DNA from: Pseudomonadota bacterium
GTDB lineage: Bacteria; Pseudomonadota; Alphaproteobacteria; Caulobacterales; Caulobacteraceae
DNA length: 7,263 nt
Direction of reading: 5' to 3'
Assembly (NCBI GenBank): GCA_023436945.1
Contig: JAEZHG010000018.1
Span: 1-7,263 of the forward strand
Shown here: positions 7,007 through 7,263 of the stretch, piece after piece
How the letters are laid out: each line of letters starts with the position of its first letter
How positions within the stretch are numbered: the stretch's first letter is position 1
Position numbers and translations under genes: made by a program
The notes under the pieces: model-generated
What the model was told of the DNA's origin: nothing
Databases searched by the model: none
What the model saw: the letters and a program-made list of their open reading frames with translations, nothing else

Positions 7007-7035
7007 TTTGTGTCTCCTCCCAAAGCCAAACTTTT

Positions 7036-7056
7036 ATGTTGGTCTTTTTATGCAAG
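7036..7056 (-). promoter_or_regulatory. Shared upstream motif, copy C (sense to the TonB receptor gene)
   Basis: The minus strand reads CTTGCATAAAAAGAC (7056-7042) followed by CAACAT. It agrees with copy B at 14 of the first 15 positions. The AGAC ends 35 nt before the receptor ATG at 7006 and lies upstream of the GGAGGAG ribosome site. It overlaps the end of a candidate -10 box, a position typical of a repressor operator near the transcription start. Confidence 0.55.
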
Positions 7057-7081
7057 CTATATGGAAGAAGCCTCTTGTCAA
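7054..7081 (-). promoter_or_regulatory. Candidate sigma-70 promoter of the TonB receptor gene
   Basis: A consensus -35 hexamer TTGACA (7081-7076) is followed after 16 nt by TAGCTT (7059-7054), a weak -10 match. Transcription would begin inside motif copy C. The -35 is good, but the -10 is poor, so the exact promoter is uncertain. Confidence 0.35.
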
Positions 7082-7098
7082 TCGGCTTGTCTAACGCT

Positions 7099-7135
7099 GA
7101 AATCAAGTTTGCGAGTTTTCGAGGCGTTTGATTTC
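7099..7135. repeat. 8-bp inverted repeat in the divergent receptor/NTF2-like intergenic region
   Basis: GAAATCAA (7099-7106) and TTGATTTC (7128-7135) are perfect reverse complements with a 21-nt gap. They sit between the two divergent motif copies C and D. The start-to-start distance of 29 bp is roughly three helical turns, so two dimer half-sites on one DNA face are possible. It may also be a chance repeat. Confidence 0.3.
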
Positions 7136-7147
7136 CCGAATTCATCG

Positions 7148-7168
7148 CTTTCATAACCAGATGAATGA
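7148..7168 (+). promoter_or_regulatory. Shared upstream motif, copy D (sense to the NTF2-like gene)
   Basis: The plus strand reads CTTTCATAACCAGAT followed by GAATGA. It is the most divergent copy but keeps all twelve invariant positions. It ends 26 nt before the ATG at 7189 (counted from the T of AGAT), just ahead of the GGGAGAAG ribosome site. Its orientation follows the gene, as with the other three copies. Confidence 0.45.
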
Positions 7169-7188
7169 TTTTGGGAGAAGTTAGAGTT

Positions 7189-7263
7189 ATGACCAGCAAG
7201 GACGAAAAAGCCCTGGCGGTAACGCGTGAGATGGTTCAGGCCTGGAACGATCAGGATTGGGAC
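7189..7263 (+). CDS. SnoaL/NTF2-like protein (limonene-1,2-epoxide hydrolase/polyketide cyclase fold), N-terminal fragment
   Basis: Twenty-five codons are visible before the window ends. The translation starts MTSKDEKALAVTREMVQAWN and continues DQDWD. The pattern of an amphipathic first helix with V-x-x-M-V-x-A-W-N-x-x-D-W-D is typical of SnoaL-like and limonene-1,2-epoxide-hydrolase-like members of the NTF2 superfamily, small (about 130-160 residue) cytoplasmic enzymes or binding proteins. GGGAGAAG at 7173-7180 is 8 nt upstream of the ATG. The gene is divergent from the TonB receptor and has its own motif copy, suggesting co-regulation. The fragment is too short to assign catalytic residues, so hydrolase, isomerase, cyclase or non-enzymatic roles all remain possible. 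Confidence 0.65.
   Translation, partial: MTSKDEKALAVTREMVQAWNDQDWD

Noticed and set aside
6804..7199. Open frame on the minus strand across the receptor start and the intergenic region
   Set aside because: It overlaps the receptor signal peptide in another frame and has no family resemblance. The intergenic part is AT-richer and regulatory in character.
1..7263. CRISPR array, tRNA, insertion sequence, attachment site or phage genes
   Set aside because: No regularly spaced repeats, cloverleaf-like sequences, transposase frames with terminal repeats, or phage-type genes were seen.

Overview
The window reads as chromosomal DNA from an alphaproteobacterium, most likely Sphingomonadales (Sphingobium/Novosphingobium-like). 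The evidence is moderately high GC, a TonB-dependent receptor of the type that is expanded in that order, and a catabolic gene mix with many short, individually promoted units. This is an inference from gene content; no rRNA or other phylogenetic marker is present.

Layout. At the left edge is the N-terminal part of a leftward NAD(P)-binding dihydrodipicolinate-reductase-like oxidoreductase (1-250, start GTG). It is divergent from a rightward AMP-forming acyl-CoA ligase (337-2043). A perfect 12-bp hairpin (2055-2090) separates the ligase from a convergent carotenoid-oxygenase-family dioxygenase (2113-3588, minus). Next, on the minus strand, come a 322-residue regulator made of two fused HxlR winged-helix units, each followed by a Cys-rich knuckle (3696-4664), a strong intrinsic terminator (4718-4748), and a 740-residue TonB-dependent receptor (4784-7006). 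A divergent intergenic region then leads to the first 25 codons of a rightward SnoaL/NTF2-like protein (7189 to the window end).

How the parts may work together. The content is that of a small uptake-and-catabolism locus: an outer-membrane importer, an iron(II) alkene-cleaving dioxygenase, a CoA ligase to activate a carboxylic acid, a Rossmann oxidoreductase, an NTF2-fold enzyme and a regulator. The substrate cannot be read from sequence; an apocarotenoid/terpenoid, stilbenoid or other hydrophobic compound is plausible.

The most notable signal is not a gene. Four copies of a conserved, directional motif (core CTTKCATAAMNAGAY) lie just upstream of four start codons: the oxidoreductase, the dioxygenase, the TonB receptor and the NTF2-like gene. 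Each copy is in the same orientation as the gene it precedes. This suggests a common regulon, whose controller may be the tandem HxlR protein encoded in the middle of the window. The dioxygenase also has Gln in place of one of the three second-shell glutamates that normally hold the iron-ligating histidines.
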